Shown here: positions 52,725 to 61,016 of the stretch, one piece after another
How the letters are laid out: each line of letters starts with the position of its first letter
How positions within the stretch are numbered: the first letter of the stretch is position 1
Origin: Alcanivorax sp.
GTDB lineage: Bacteria; Pseudomonadota; Gammaproteobacteria; Pseudomonadales; Alcanivoracaceae
Length of the DNA stretch: 64,000 nucleotides
Assembly: GCF_017794965.1 (NCBI RefSeq)
Contig: NZ_CP051240.1
Location: forward strand, 2,046,001 to 2,110,000
Reading direction: 5' to 3'
Translations under genes and position numbers: made by a program
Notes under the pieces: generated by a model
What the model saw: only the letters and a program-made list of their open reading frames with translations
Database searches by the model: none
Told to the model about the DNA's origin: nothing

Positions 52725-53876
52725 CTATGGCGCCGGGCGGGGAAACTGGTAGCGCTCGTACACCCAGCCAAAGGTTTCGTTCAGGGTGTCCGCCGACACG
52801 CCCAGTTCATCCAGCGAATAGGTGTGGCCACTCTGATAGCCGCGAGCCCTGCGATCCTGCTCGGCTAGCTTTTCCCGGAAGCGCGCTTCTGCCTGCCAGC
52901 CAAACTCATCATAAAAACCCTGCACGGTTCTGGCGGGTTCACTGGCGAGGCTTTCCATCACCGAGAGAGCCCGGCGTTGTGGCGTCATGTCATCCAGAGT
53001 GTCCACAAGGTGCCGATAGTAATAGTCCAGCATGTCGAGAAACCCCTGCCGCCAGTAAGCCGTGGTATCCCGACCGTCAAAGATGGCTGCACCGATAAGA
53101 ATGGAGTTGATCTGGGACGGCACCGACTGGCTGGGGTTACGAATACAACCGATAAAACGGCTATCGGGGAACGCCCCTGCCAGTGTTTCAATCCAGGGCG
53201 TGAAAGAGGGATTCTTGGACAGCAACTGTTTGTGCTGACCGTGAAAGAAAAGGTGGCGCTGCACAAAGCGACGATAGGCCGTCATCAAACGCGCCTTTTC
53301 TTCTGCACTGCCATCGCGGTCCAGAAAGGTGAGTCGCCACAGGGCCGGCACGGGGACCACCAGCACCATCAGGAAACAGCCCCATACCGGTATCAGTCCC
53401 AGGTAATCCTCTTCCGGGTCCAGCAGGCCGGTCTTGTGGACGCCATCCAGCCCTCCCAGCAACCGGCGTTCCGCCCACAGTAACAGCCGCCCGAGCGGTT
53501 TCCCCACCGCCCGGTCCAGCGCCGCCATGGCCGTCCAGAAATAACGCTGACTGATGGAAGGGGCAAACAGCAATTCCCACAACGCTGTGGTGGTGAACCT
53601 GTCATCCATGGCCAACAACCTGTGCAGAAACGTCGTACCGCTACGGGGCACCCCCACCACAAACAGGGGTTCACGAATCTGCACCCGGCGGAAATCAGGA
53701 AACAGCACATGATCCAGCAGCAACCCGGCTGCATTGATGAGTTGAACAGCCATGAACACCGGCCAGAACACGGCCATGACCAGCAGACGCTGCAGCGAAA
53801 CCCCGCCGACCCGGCCCTGATAATCCGGTAGCCAACTGTTCAGAAAGTACTGTAGGTATCGTGTGAGAACGGACAA
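52725..53876 (-). CDS. Sulfotransferase family protein
   Basis: 383 residues. The PAPS 5'-phosphosulfate loop is VVGVPRSGTTFLHRLL near residue 75, and the 3'-phosphate region RFIGCIRNPSQSVPSQ follows. A hydrophobic N-terminal stretch may anchor it. It would transfer sulfate from PAPS to a sugar or lipid; being next to a GT4 and a deacetylase suggests a modified glycolipid. It begins with TTG; see the ribosome-binding site at 53884-53888. Confidence 0.82.
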   Translation of the reverse strand: MSVLTRYLQYFLNSWLPDYQGRVGGVSLQRLLVMAVFWPVFMAVQLINAAGLLLDHVLFPDFRRVQIREPLFVVGVPRSGTTFLHRLLAMDDRFTTTALWELLFAPSISQRYFWTAMAALDRAVGKPLGRLLLWAERRLLGGLDGVHKTGLLDPEEDYLGLIPVWGCFLMVLVVPVPALWRLTFLDRDGSAEEKARLMTAYRRFVQRHLFFHGQHKQLLSKNPSFTPWIETLAGAFPDSRFIGCIRNPSQSVPSQINSILIGAAIFDGRDTTAYWRQGFLDMLDYYYRHLVDTLDDMTPQRRALSVMESLASEPARTVQGFYDEFGWQAEARFREKLAEQDRRARGYQSGHTYSLDELGVSADTLNETFGWVYERYQFPRPAP

Positions 53877-53888
53877 ACGCTATCTCCT
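53877..53888 (-). promoter_or_regulatory. Ribosome-binding site deciding a TTG start for the sulfotransferase
   Basis: On the minus strand AGGAG (53884-53888) lies seven bases before TTG (53876-53874). No ATG lies at a comparable distance, and the next in-frame ATG would remove the N-terminal segment. Confidence 0.8.
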
Positions 53889-54025
53889 GCACCTGGGTGG
53901 CGGTATCCGCAGTGCCACTCTCTGGATGACAGGCAGGTTACGATCACAACAAGTCATAAAAATGACACCAACCCTCTTGCCTGCGGGTCACGGCGCTGTC
54001 ATCTTTCTCGCCAAGAATAACGGTT

Positions 54026-54817
54026 ATGAATATTGCGATGACAGAACCCCTTTCTGCAGGCCATGGCCCCGCACTGGTGGGCCACCGTGGCGCCCGAGGC
54101 GAAGCACCGGAGAATACCCTGGCCAGCTTTCAGGTGGCCGTGGAAGCCGGGGTGACGGAGATGGAACTGGATGTCCGGCTGTCCTCCGATGGCCAGCTCA
54201 TCGTGCTGCACGACAGTGACATCACCCGTACCACGGGCATCAAAGGCAATGCGCGCCAGTACACCCGAGCCCAGCTCGGGGTCATGGATGCCCGCCGCAA
54301 TACCCCTGGCTGGCACAGCCCCACCGGCATTCCGTCACTGCAGGAAGTGGTCGATCTGTGCGGTCCGCAGATGCGCTTCCAGTTCGAAGTGAAAGGGGCC
54401 GATCGCATTGTGCTGCATCAGCTGGCCCATCATCTCACCCACATGATCCACGAGCAGCAACTGCAATCCCGGGTGGTGGTGACCTCGAGCCATACCGGCT
54501 TCCTGCGCATGATGGGTACCATGGCACCGGATATTGAGCGGGGTTACGTTTGCCAGTACCGCTACCTGCAGCCCACCCGGCGGGCACGGGGGCTCGGCTG
54601 CAACTGGCTGATCGCCCACTACTCCCTGGTCACGCCAGCCTTGATGCGGCGAGCACGAAAACGTGGCTTGAAGGTGTCTGTATGGACGGTGAACGATCTG
54701 ACCGAAGCGGACCGTCTCACCCACCTGAAGGTGGACAGCATCATCACCGACTACCCCACCAGCTTTGTCAGCCACTTCCAGAGAAAGCACCGTTACCAGC
54801 CAGCCTCTTCGGCCTGA
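54026..54817 (+). CDS. Glycerophosphodiester phosphodiesterase
   Basis: 263 residues of the GDPD family. The signature HRGARGEAPENTLASF begins near residue 20, with MELDVRLSSDGQLIVLHD (metal Glu/Asp and His) and FEVKGADRIVL later. No signal peptide is seen, so it is probably cytoplasmic, releasing glycerol-3-phosphate from glycerophosphodiesters. Its 3' end overlaps the convergent patatin gene by 25 bp; both act on glycerolipids, so a link is plausible but unproved. Confidence 0.9.
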   Translation: MNIAMTEPLSAGHGPALVGHRGARGEAPENTLASFQVAVEAGVTEMELDVRLSSDGQLIVLHDSDITRTTGIKGNARQYTRAQLGVMDARRNTPGWHSPTGIPSLQEVVDLCGPQMRFQFEVKGADRIVLHQLAHHLTHMIHEQQLQSRVVVTSSHTGFLRMMGTMAPDIERGYVCQYRYLQPTRRARGLGCNWLIAHYSLVTPALMRRARKRGLKVSVWTVNDLTEADRLTHLKVDSIITDYPTSFVSHFQRKHRYQPASSA

Positions 54818-55983
54818 CCCTCTTCCGTTTCGGTCTCCAGCAACGGCTCATTGCTGAAAAATGCTTCGATTTCTTCCCTTCGCGCCATGGCATCCCGGTA
54901 GCCCATCTCAATCAGCGCGCGGGTAAAGCCGGGCTCAAACAACAGGTAACTCATGGCGCTGGCGCCCGGTGAACGGGTGGCCCCGGAGCCACGCAGGAAA
55001 AAGCGCAGCGTGCCTGGCAACTCTTTGAGATGCTCGGAAGCAATTTCATCAATGGGGCGCGAAGGGTAAATCTTCAGGACGTCCACTTCCCTCAGCGTGA
55101 CGCCGTGCTTACGGCGTTGACGCTCACCCAGTGCAGAAAGGGTATGGTTGATCCGCTCAAGCCTCTCCACATCCCCTTCCAGAGTATCCACAAACACACT
55201 GTTCAACACATGGCCCAGCACCTGGGCCATGGAAGGATAACCGCTCAACACCCGCTGACGTGCCGCCGAGGCATTGCCGGAAACACCGATCACCAGCAAC
55301 CGTGAAGCGCCCAGGTGCACCGCCGGACTCAACGGAGCCAGCTGCCGCAGCGCGCCGTCCCCATAGTAACCGCCATCCACCTTGCCGGCGGGAAACAGGA
55401 TCGGTATCGCTGCCGAGGCCAGCAAATGCTCTACCCCGATTCGGGAGCGTTTGCCCTTGCGCCGCGCCCGCACCCAGTCAGCAAGATCCGGCGCGCCCTG
55501 AAAGAAGCTCTCCGATTCCCCGGTGGCATAGTTGGATGCGGTGATGGACAGTGCGCGCAGGTGGCCGTGATCAATGTTCTGCTGAATGCGCTGAAAATTG
55601 ATCACCAGCGTCAGCAGGCGTTGCAGCGGTAAATTATCCAACAGGGCACTGCGATCCGGGGTGCGGCCAGTGGCAAATCCGGAAAACAGCCAGCGAACGA
55701 TACCCTTGAGGCAGGCATAGAGATCCGTTCGGTAAACCTGTTCGGCGGTAAGGTTGGACCAGACCCGTTCCAGGCCGCGCACTGCACTGCGGTAATTACC
55801 CGCATTGGCAGAGAGGGCAGCCGCATTGATGGCTCCTGCAGAAGTGCCGCAGATGATGGGAAAAGGGTTGGGCGTTCCACGATCGAGCAATTCTGCAATA
55901 GCCGACAATACCCCTACCTGATAGGCCCCACGGGCGCCCCCTCCCGAGAGCACCAGCCCTCTTACCGGATCCTGTTGCGGCAT
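54793..55983 (-). CDS. Patatin-like phospholipase
   Basis: 396 residues. The oxyanion glycine loop GGGARGAYQVGVL, the nucleophile GTSAGAINAA and the Asp in VDGGYYGDGALR form the Ser-Asp dyad of patatin lipases. The C-terminal 100 residues form a separate helical part. It probably hydrolyses phospholipid acyl esters at the membrane. It starts 62 bp before a heptad array (56045-56079). Confidence 0.9.
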   Translation of the reverse strand: MPQQDPVRGLVLSGGGARGAYQVGVLSAIAELLDRGTPNPFPIICGTSAGAINAAALSANAGNYRSAVRGLERVWSNLTAEQVYRTDLYACLKGIVRWLFSGFATGRTPDRSALLDNLPLQRLLTLVINFQRIQQNIDHGHLRALSITASNYATGESESFFQGAPDLADWVRARRKGKRSRIGVEHLLASAAIPILFPAGKVDGGYYGDGALRQLAPLSPAVHLGASRLLVIGVSGNASAARQRVLSGYPSMAQVLGHVLNSVFVDTLEGDVERLERINHTLSALGERQRRKHGVTLREVDVLKIYPSRPIDEIASEHLKELPGTLRFFLRGSGATRSPGASAMSYLLFEPGFTRALIEMGYRDAMARREEIEAFFSNEPLLETETEEGQAEEAGW

Positions 55984-56333
55984 TGCGTCCCTCCTTGATG
56001 TTGGAATCAGTATGCCGCGGGGATGACTTCGCTACCAGAGACAAGACGCGAGGTACAAGCTTCAAGCTGCAACGCGAAATAAATCAGAGGGCCAATTGGG
56101 GACAGTGCCCGCGGACAGGCGATGAGAGACACCTTCCAACCTGCATTGATTCTCTCTCTTGCTCTGAAAACCGCCTTGTTTTTCAACTCTGGAACGCGGG
56201 CAGGGTCTATATGCAGGCACGGCCATTCCCGCGTTGTAGCTTGCAGCTTGAGGCTTGTAGCTTGCTCTCAGATTCCTCTAGCTCGGCATACCGCTGTTGC
56301 CTTATGCTGAGCTACTTATCAGGAACAAGGACC
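55984..56333. repeat. Heptad-bounded region between patatin and the GNAT-C39 gene
   Basis: Arrays at 56052-56079 (GGTACAA, GCTTCAA, GCTGCAA, CGCGAAA) and 56231-56265 (GCGTTGT, AGCTTGC, AGCTTGA, GGCTTGT, AGCTTGC) are inverted complements about 150 bp apart. The core has no clear gene. Both adjoining genes start here, so the region also holds their promoters, which I could not place. Confidence 0.85.
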
Positions 56334-57440
56334 ATGTGCCCCGTCTGCCTCCGCCCCGCCCTGCCCGCCGATCTGGAAGCGCTGGTTGCGCTGGAACAGC
56401 GCTGTTTTGAATCGGATCGTCTGTCCCGCCGCAGTTTCAGAGAATGGCTCAAACGCGCGCATCAGGGACTGATCGTGGCCGAAACCGGGGACGGTCAGCT
56501 GGGTGGCTATGCCCTGGTGCTGCTGCAGAAAGGGACCCGGTTAGCGCGGCTGTACTCCATTGCCGTGGATGCCAGCCAGCGCGGAAAAAAACTGGGGGAG
56601 CGGCTGATGGCTGCTGCCGAAGCTTACGCCCATGAAGAACGACGATTGTATCTACGCCTTGAAGTCCGCAAGGACAACCTGGCCGCCATCACCCTGTATG
56701 AAAAGCGTGGCTACAAACTGTTTGGCCTTTCCCCGGATTATTACGAAGATCATCAGGACGCGCTGCGTTACCAGAAACGACTGCACTACCAGCCCAACAA
56801 CGACGCGCGCCTGCACCTGCCCTGGGTACAACAGAGTACGCCTTTTACCTGCGGCCCGGCCTGCCTGTTGATGGCGCTGGCCGCCCTGAAGAAACAGATT
56901 CCCGACACGACCGAAGAACTGCTGCTATGGCGCGAAGCCACCACCATCTTCATGACCGCCGGCCATGGTGGCTGCCACCCCATGGGGCTGGCCATTGCCG
57001 CTCAACGACGGGGACTGGATGCCACGGTCTGGTGTAACCAGACAGGCCCCCTGTTCGTGGATTCCGTGCGAGATCCGGACAAGAAATCGGTGATCACTAC
57101 CCTGCACCAGCATTTCGTTGCCACCTGCCGACAGCACAGCATCACCGTGAACTATCAGGACGTCACCGCCACCGATCTGGACCGGGCCATCAGCGACGGC
57201 AAGATTGTGCTGGTGCTGATCAGCACCTGGCGACTGGATGGCCGCAAGGCTCCCCACTGGGTCGCTATCAGCGGCAGCGATGAAGAATGTTTCTATATCC
57301 ACGACCCGGACCCCGGTGAAGACCAGGCCCCGCTGGATTGCCAGCACGTGCCGATTAGCCGCAGCAAGTTCGAACAGATGCGCCAATACGGCCAGGCAAA
57401 ACTGCGTACGGCGGTGGTGTTGGGGGTGAAGCACCGTTGA
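56334..57440 (+). CDS. GNAT acetyltransferase fused to a C39-like peptidase
   Basis: 368 residues. Residues about 1-150 are a GNAT domain (AVDASQRGKKLGERLM is the acetyl-CoA loop). Residues about 155-365 are a papain-like C39 domain: nucleophile Cys in TPFTCGPACLLMALA, His in HWVAISGSDEE and Asp in YIHDPDPGE. The ATG at 56334 is favoured over longer readings. Homologues in pseudomonads are annotated as GNAT-family acetyltransferase/peptidase C39, often beside a RimK-like ATP-grasp gene; none lies here. A role in peptide or amino-acid modification is inferred. The stop codon forms part of a heptad array. Confidence 0.85.
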   Translation: MCPVCLRPALPADLEALVALEQRCFESDRLSRRSFREWLKRAHQGLIVAETGDGQLGGYALVLLQKGTRLARLYSIAVDASQRGKKLGERLMAAAEAYAHEERRLYLRLEVRKDNLAAITLYEKRGYKLFGLSPDYYEDHQDALRYQKRLHYQPNNDARLHLPWVQQSTPFTCGPACLLMALAALKKQIPDTTEELLLWREATTIFMTAGHGGCHPMGLAIAAQRRGLDATVWCNQTGPLFVDSVRDPDKKSVITTLHQHFVATCRQHSITVNYQDVTATDLDRAISDGKIVLVLISTWRLDGRKAPHWVAISGSDEECFYIHDPDPGEDQAPLDCQHVPISRSKFEQMRQYGQAKLRTAVVLGVKHR

Positions 57441-57657
57441 ACGATTAAAGTTCAACGTTGAAAAGCAGGACAAGGCGCAGTACTACTTGCTGTTAACACA
57501 GCACCTACCCTGGGTAGAGGAGCCGTTGTCCTGTGGGAGATTCAGCTTGCTGAACGAATGCCATGCCAGATCCTTCGTTCAGCAAGCTGAATCTCACACA
57601 TAGGGAGCCGGCACTGGTTTGCGTGTTGCGTGAAGCCTGTTGCGGCCGCAGAGCGGC
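57435..57657. repeat. Heptad arrays and a 26-bp inverted repeat after the GNAT-C39 gene
   Basis: Array 57435-57462 (CGTTGAA, CGATTAA, AGTTCAA, CGTTGAA) contains the stop codon. A near-perfect inverted repeat has arms 57533-57558 and 57574-57599 (25 of 26 bp), built on GAGATTCAGCTTGCTGAA, a unit also seen near 8240. A second array at 57618-57645 (TTTGCGT, GTTGCGT, GAAGCCT, GTTGCGG) runs into GCCGCAGAGCGGC (57645-57657), one base before the nqrM stop. The two arrays are of different types, so here they are not inverted partners. Confidence 0.9.
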
Positions 57658-57658
57658 C

Positions 57659-57895
57659 TCACATCTTCATCACGTCCTTACCAAGTGCAGCCGCTTTCTC
57701 GCTGTCCACCTTCTTGCTGTTCTCTTCACACTTGCCGCGATCGCCACCACAGATTTCGCAGCCTTCTTTCAATCCCAGGTTAGCCAGCCCCCCACAGGAA
57801 CCCTGTAGCGGTTTGTTGGACATAATCACGCCAATGGCCATGCCGGCAAACAGCAGGCCCATGAACGCCACGGCCACCATAATGGTCATCAACAT
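57659..57895 (-). CDS. nqrM: Na+-NQR maturation protein NqrM
   Basis: 78 residues, DUF539/NqrM family. A single N-terminal membrane helix (VAFMGLLFAGMAIGVIM) is followed by four conserved cysteines in GSCGGLANLGLKEGCEICGG. NqrM helps deliver iron for the Fe centre shared by NqrD and NqrE. It starts 1 bp after the apbE stop, so apbE-nqrM form a pair serving the nearby nqr operon. Confidence 0.93.
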   Translation of the reverse strand: MLMTIMVAVAFMGLLFAGMAIGVIMSNKPLQGSCGGLANLGLKEGCEICGGDRGKCEENSKKVDSEKAAALGKDVMKM

Positions 57896-57896
57896 G

Positions 57897-58907
57897 TTAT
57901 TTCTCCTCCAGGATTGCCTTGAACGCGGGGGTCATCACTTCCCTGACGCCATCATCGGTTCTGACAAGGAAGAACACCGCCAGTTCCTGTGCCTCGGCGA
58001 AGGCCATGCCTTCCTTCGGGCCCAGCACGGTCATTGCCGTGGCCAGCCCATCGGCCATCATGGCGCTTTCGTGCAGCACTGACACCGACGCCAGGGTGTG
58101 CTCCACCGGGTAACCGGTACGCGGATCAAGTGTGTGTGAGTACAGTTTACCATCAGATTCAAAAAAGTTCCGGTAGTCACCGCTGGTCGCCACGGCCATA
58201 TCCCGCAGTGCAACCACCTGCTCCACTTCCCGCACCCCCGGGATGGGCCGTTCCACGGCAATGCGCCAGGGCTTGCCGTAAGGCTTTGTGCCTCGGGCCC
58301 GCAACTCCCCGCCCACTTCCACCAACCAGGACTGCAAACCGTGCTTGTCCAGCAGCCCGGCCAGTTTGTCCACCGCAAAGCCCTTGGCAATGGAAGAGAG
58401 ATCCACATAGGCATTGCCGGGCTGAAGAAGTCGTGACTCATCCAGCAGTAATGCCTGCCAACCCACTCGGGCCATGGCCGCCTGGATCTCCTCACTCTGC
58501 GGCGGCTCAAAACGTTGCACATCCGGACCGAAGCCCCACAGATTGACCAGCGGCCCGACCGTCACGTCATAAGCGCCGTCAGTCATACTGGAAATGGCAA
58601 AGGCTGCGTTGAGCACCGCCACCGTATCCTCCGGCATGGACATCAGGGTCCCTGCAGGCGCCTGATTGAAGCGGCTGATGACGGAATCCTCGCGGTAGGT
58701 GCTCATTTCCGCATTCACCTGCTCCAGCGCCGCCACGATGTCCGCCTTGAGCGCATCAACACTCTCATCCGGCGTGCCGGTGTATTTCACACTCCAGGAA
58801 GTCCCCATGGTCGGGCCGCTAAGAACGGACAAGCGGTTCTTGCTGTCATCGCAGGCGCTCAGCAGCAGAGTCAGGGAAAGCACCAGAAGAGAAAGGATGC
58901 GGGTCAT
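57897..58907 (-). CDS. apbE: FAD:protein FMN transferase ApbE
   Basis: 336 residues. A lipoprotein signal (LSLTLLLSACDDS, Cys at about 19) anchors it in the periplasmic face. GPTMGTSWSVKYTG opens the ApbE domain, and SSIAKGFAVDKLAGLL and TSGDYRNFFESDGK carry further conserved parts. It attaches FMN covalently to Thr residues in the SGAT/AGAT motifs of NqrB and NqrC. It is separated from nqrF by a terminator and a heptad element. Confidence 0.94.
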   Translation of the reverse strand: MTRILSLLVLSLTLLLSACDDSKNRLSVLSGPTMGTSWSVKYTGTPDESVDALKADIVAALEQVNAEMSTYREDSVISRFNQAPAGTLMSMPEDTVAVLNAAFAISSMTDGAYDVTVGPLVNLWGFGPDVQRFEPPQSEEIQAAMARVGWQALLLDESRLLQPGNAYVDLSSIAKGFAVDKLAGLLDKHGLQSWLVEVGGELRARGTKPYGKPWRIAVERPIPGVREVEQVVALRDMAVATSGDYRNFFESDGKLYSHTLDPRTGYPVEHTLASVSVLHESAMMADGLATAMTVLGPKEGMAFAEAQELAVFFLVRTDDGVREVMTPAFKAILEEK

Positions 58908-58941
58908 GGTTTGGTACCGGTATCAGGTCAGGGGAGCAAGC

Positions 58942-59103
58942 AGTTGAAAGTTCAAAGTTTAAAGTTAAAAAGCGCGTCCGGGCCCAGCCAGATTTTGAAC
59001 CGCTCTCACCGCGCCCATGACTCAAGCGCGGACTCGGGTCTTGAATTCCAGTCAGACCGTCACCGCGCCTTTCAACTTTAAACTTTGAACTTTCAACTCA
59101 AAA
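58942..59103. repeat. Paired GTTGAAA-type heptad arrays between apbE and nqrF
   Basis: Array 58942-58969 (AGTTGAA, AGTTCAA, AGTTTAA, AGTTAAA) and array 59069-59103 (CTTTCAA, CTTTAAA, CTTTGAA, CTTTCAA, CTCAAAA) are inverted complements around a core of about 100 bp. Nearly the same arms flank the lpxK-kdsB gap. Confidence 0.92.
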
Positions 59104-59133
59104 ACAAAAACGCCGGCCCTGAGGGCCGGCGTT
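59101..59133 (-). terminator. Rho-independent terminator of the nqr operon
   Basis: On the minus strand an 11-bp perfect stem (59109-59119 with 59123-59133) with a TCA loop is followed by TTTTTGTTTT. It lies directly after the nqrF stop, ahead of the heptad element. Confidence 0.93.
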
Positions 59134-59138
59134 CGGGA

Positions 59139-60368
59139 TCAGCCGCCGAAATCATCCAGCAGGATGTTTTCCGGCTCCACACCCAGGTCCTCAAGCATTT
59201 TGATGACCGAGGCATTCATCATCGGCGGACCGCACATGTAGTACTCGCAGTCTTCCGGTGCCGGGTGATCCTTCAGGTACTGCTCGTACAGCACGTTATG
59301 GATGAACCCGGTGAGGCCGTCCCAGTTGTCTTCCGGTTGCGGGTCAGACAATGCCAGGTGCCAGTCGAAGTTGTCGTTCTCTTCGGCCAGCTGGTCGTAT
59401 TCCTCGTTGTAGAAACACTCGCGAACACTCCGCGCACCGTACCAGAAGCTCATCTTGCGCTTGGAATTCAGACGCTTGAGCTGGTCGAAGATGTGACTGC
59501 GCATGGGCGCCATGCCCGCACCACCACCGATGAACACCATTTCCGCATCGGTTTCCTTGGCGAAGAACTCACCGAAGGGCCCGAACACGGTGATCTTGTC
59601 GCCCGGCTTCAGGTTGAACACGAAGGAGCTCATGATACCCGGCGGGATATCCTTGGATCCCGGGGGCGGTGTGGCGATCCGGATGTTGAACTTGAGGATG
59701 CCCTTCTCTTCCGGATAGTTCGCCATGGAGTAGGCGCGGATCACTTCCTCGTTGTTCTTGCAGTTCAGATCGAAGAAGTTGAAACGCTCCCAGTCTCCGC
59801 GGTATTCCTCGGCAATATCAAAATCAGAGAAATTGATATCGAAAGGCGGCGCTTCCAGCTGCACATAACCACCGGCACGGAAGTCCACGTTCTCGCCTTC
59901 AGGCAGCTTCAGGGTCAGTTCCTTGATGAAGGTAGCCACGTTGTCATTGGAGATGACTTCGCACTCCCACTTCTTCACGCCGAAGAACTCTTCCGGCACC
60001 TGGATCTTCATGTCCTGCTTCACGTTGACCTGACAGCTCAGGCGCCAGCCATCGCGAATCTCGCCCTTGGTGAAGTGGCCTTCTTCGGTGGGGAGAATGT
60101 CACCACCACCGTCCAGCACCTGGCACTTGCACTGCGCACAGGTACCACCACCACCACAGGCAGAAGACAGGAAGATGCCCTGATTCGCCAGGGTGCCCAG
60201 CAGCTTGCCGCCGGCTGGAGCGTCGATGCTTTTTTCTGCATCGTCATTGATATCGATGTGTACGTCACCGGTTGCCACCAGACGGGAGCGGGCAACCAGA
60301 ATCACCGCCACCAGTGCCAGCACGATGGCAGTGAACATGACGACACCGAGAATAATCTCAACACTCAT
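59139..60368 (-). CDS. nqrF: Na+-translocating NADH:quinone reductase subunit F
   Basis: 409 residues. An N-terminal membrane helix, a [2Fe-2S] domain (CGGGGTCAQCKCQV with a later Cys) and a ferredoxin-reductase-like FAD/NADH domain (RAYSMANYPEEKG, GGGAGMAPMRSH). It takes electrons from NADH into the sodium pump. It is last of the six nqr genes and begins 15 bp after nqrE. Confidence 0.97.
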   Translation of the reverse strand: MSVEIILGVVMFTAIVLALVAVILVARSRLVATGDVHIDINDDAEKSIDAPAGGKLLGTLANQGIFLSSACGGGGTCAQCKCQVLDGGGDILPTEEGHFTKGEIRDGWRLSCQVNVKQDMKIQVPEEFFGVKKWECEVISNDNVATFIKELTLKLPEGENVDFRAGGYVQLEAPPFDINFSDFDIAEEYRGDWERFNFFDLNCKNNEEVIRAYSMANYPEEKGILKFNIRIATPPPGSKDIPPGIMSSFVFNLKPGDKITVFGPFGEFFAKETDAEMVFIGGGAGMAPMRSHIFDQLKRLNSKRKMSFWYGARSVRECFYNEEYDQLAEENDNFDWHLALSDPQPEDNWDGLTGFIHNVLYEQYLKDHPAPEDCEYYMCGPPMMNASVIKMLEDLGVEPENILLDDFGG

Positions 60369-60383
60369 GATTCAACCCCTCCC

Positions 60384-61004
60384 TTACAGCTGCACGCCGG
60401 AAAATGACATGAAGCCCAGTGACATCAGACCCACAGTAATGAAGGTGATGCCGAGACCTTTCAGACCATCCGGTACATCGCTGTACTTGAGCTTCTCGCG
60501 GATACCGGCCAGCAAGGTGATGGCCAGTGCCCAGCCCGTACCGGCGCCGATGCCATACACCATGGACTCACCAAAGGTGTAGTCACGCTCCACCATAAAC
60601 AGTGACGCACCCAGAATGGCGCAGTTCACGGTAATCAGCGGCAGGAAGATACCCAGGGCGTTGTAGAGGCTCGGCACATACTTGTCGAGCGTCATTTCCA
60701 GGATCTGTACCAGCGCAGCGATAACGCCGATATAGCTCAGCAGCCCCAGAAAACGCAGGTCCAGATTGGCCAGGGCCGGTACACCGGTCCAGGCCAGTGC
60801 CCCTTCGTCCAGCAGGTAGGTAAGCAGCAGGTTGTTCACCGGCACAGTGATGGTCAGTACCACCACCACGGCAATACCGAGGCCGATAGCAGTCGAGATC
60901 TTCTTGGATACCGCGATAAAGGTACACATACCCAAGAAGAAGGCCAGCGCCATGTTTTCAACAAAGACGGCGCGGACGAACAGGCTCAGATAATGTTCAA
61001 ACAT
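60384..61004 (-). CDS. nqrE: Na+-NQR subunit E
   Basis: 206 residues, six-helix membrane protein with the conserved LFVRAVFVENMALAFFLGMC and VNCAILGASLFMVERDYTF; the cysteines in FLGMC and NCAIL are those sharing the intramembrane Fe centre with NqrD. It lies 12 bp downstream of nqrD and 15 bp before nqrF. Confidence 0.96.
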   Translation of the reverse strand: MFEHYLSLFVRAVFVENMALAFFLGMCTFIAVSKKISTAIGLGIAVVVVLTITVPVNNLLLTYLLDEGALAWTGVPALANLDLRFLGLLSYIGVIAALVQILEMTLDKYVPSLYNALGIFLPLITVNCAILGASLFMVERDYTFGESMVYGIGAGTGWALAITLLAGIREKLKYSDVPDGLKGLGITFITVGLMSLGFMSFSGVQL

Positions 61005-61016
61005 TCCTCGTCTCCG

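Noticed and set aside
4074..59103. Short repeated arrays as CRISPR
   Set aside because: The units are 7 bp with no spacers, the register is continuous and no cas gene is present.
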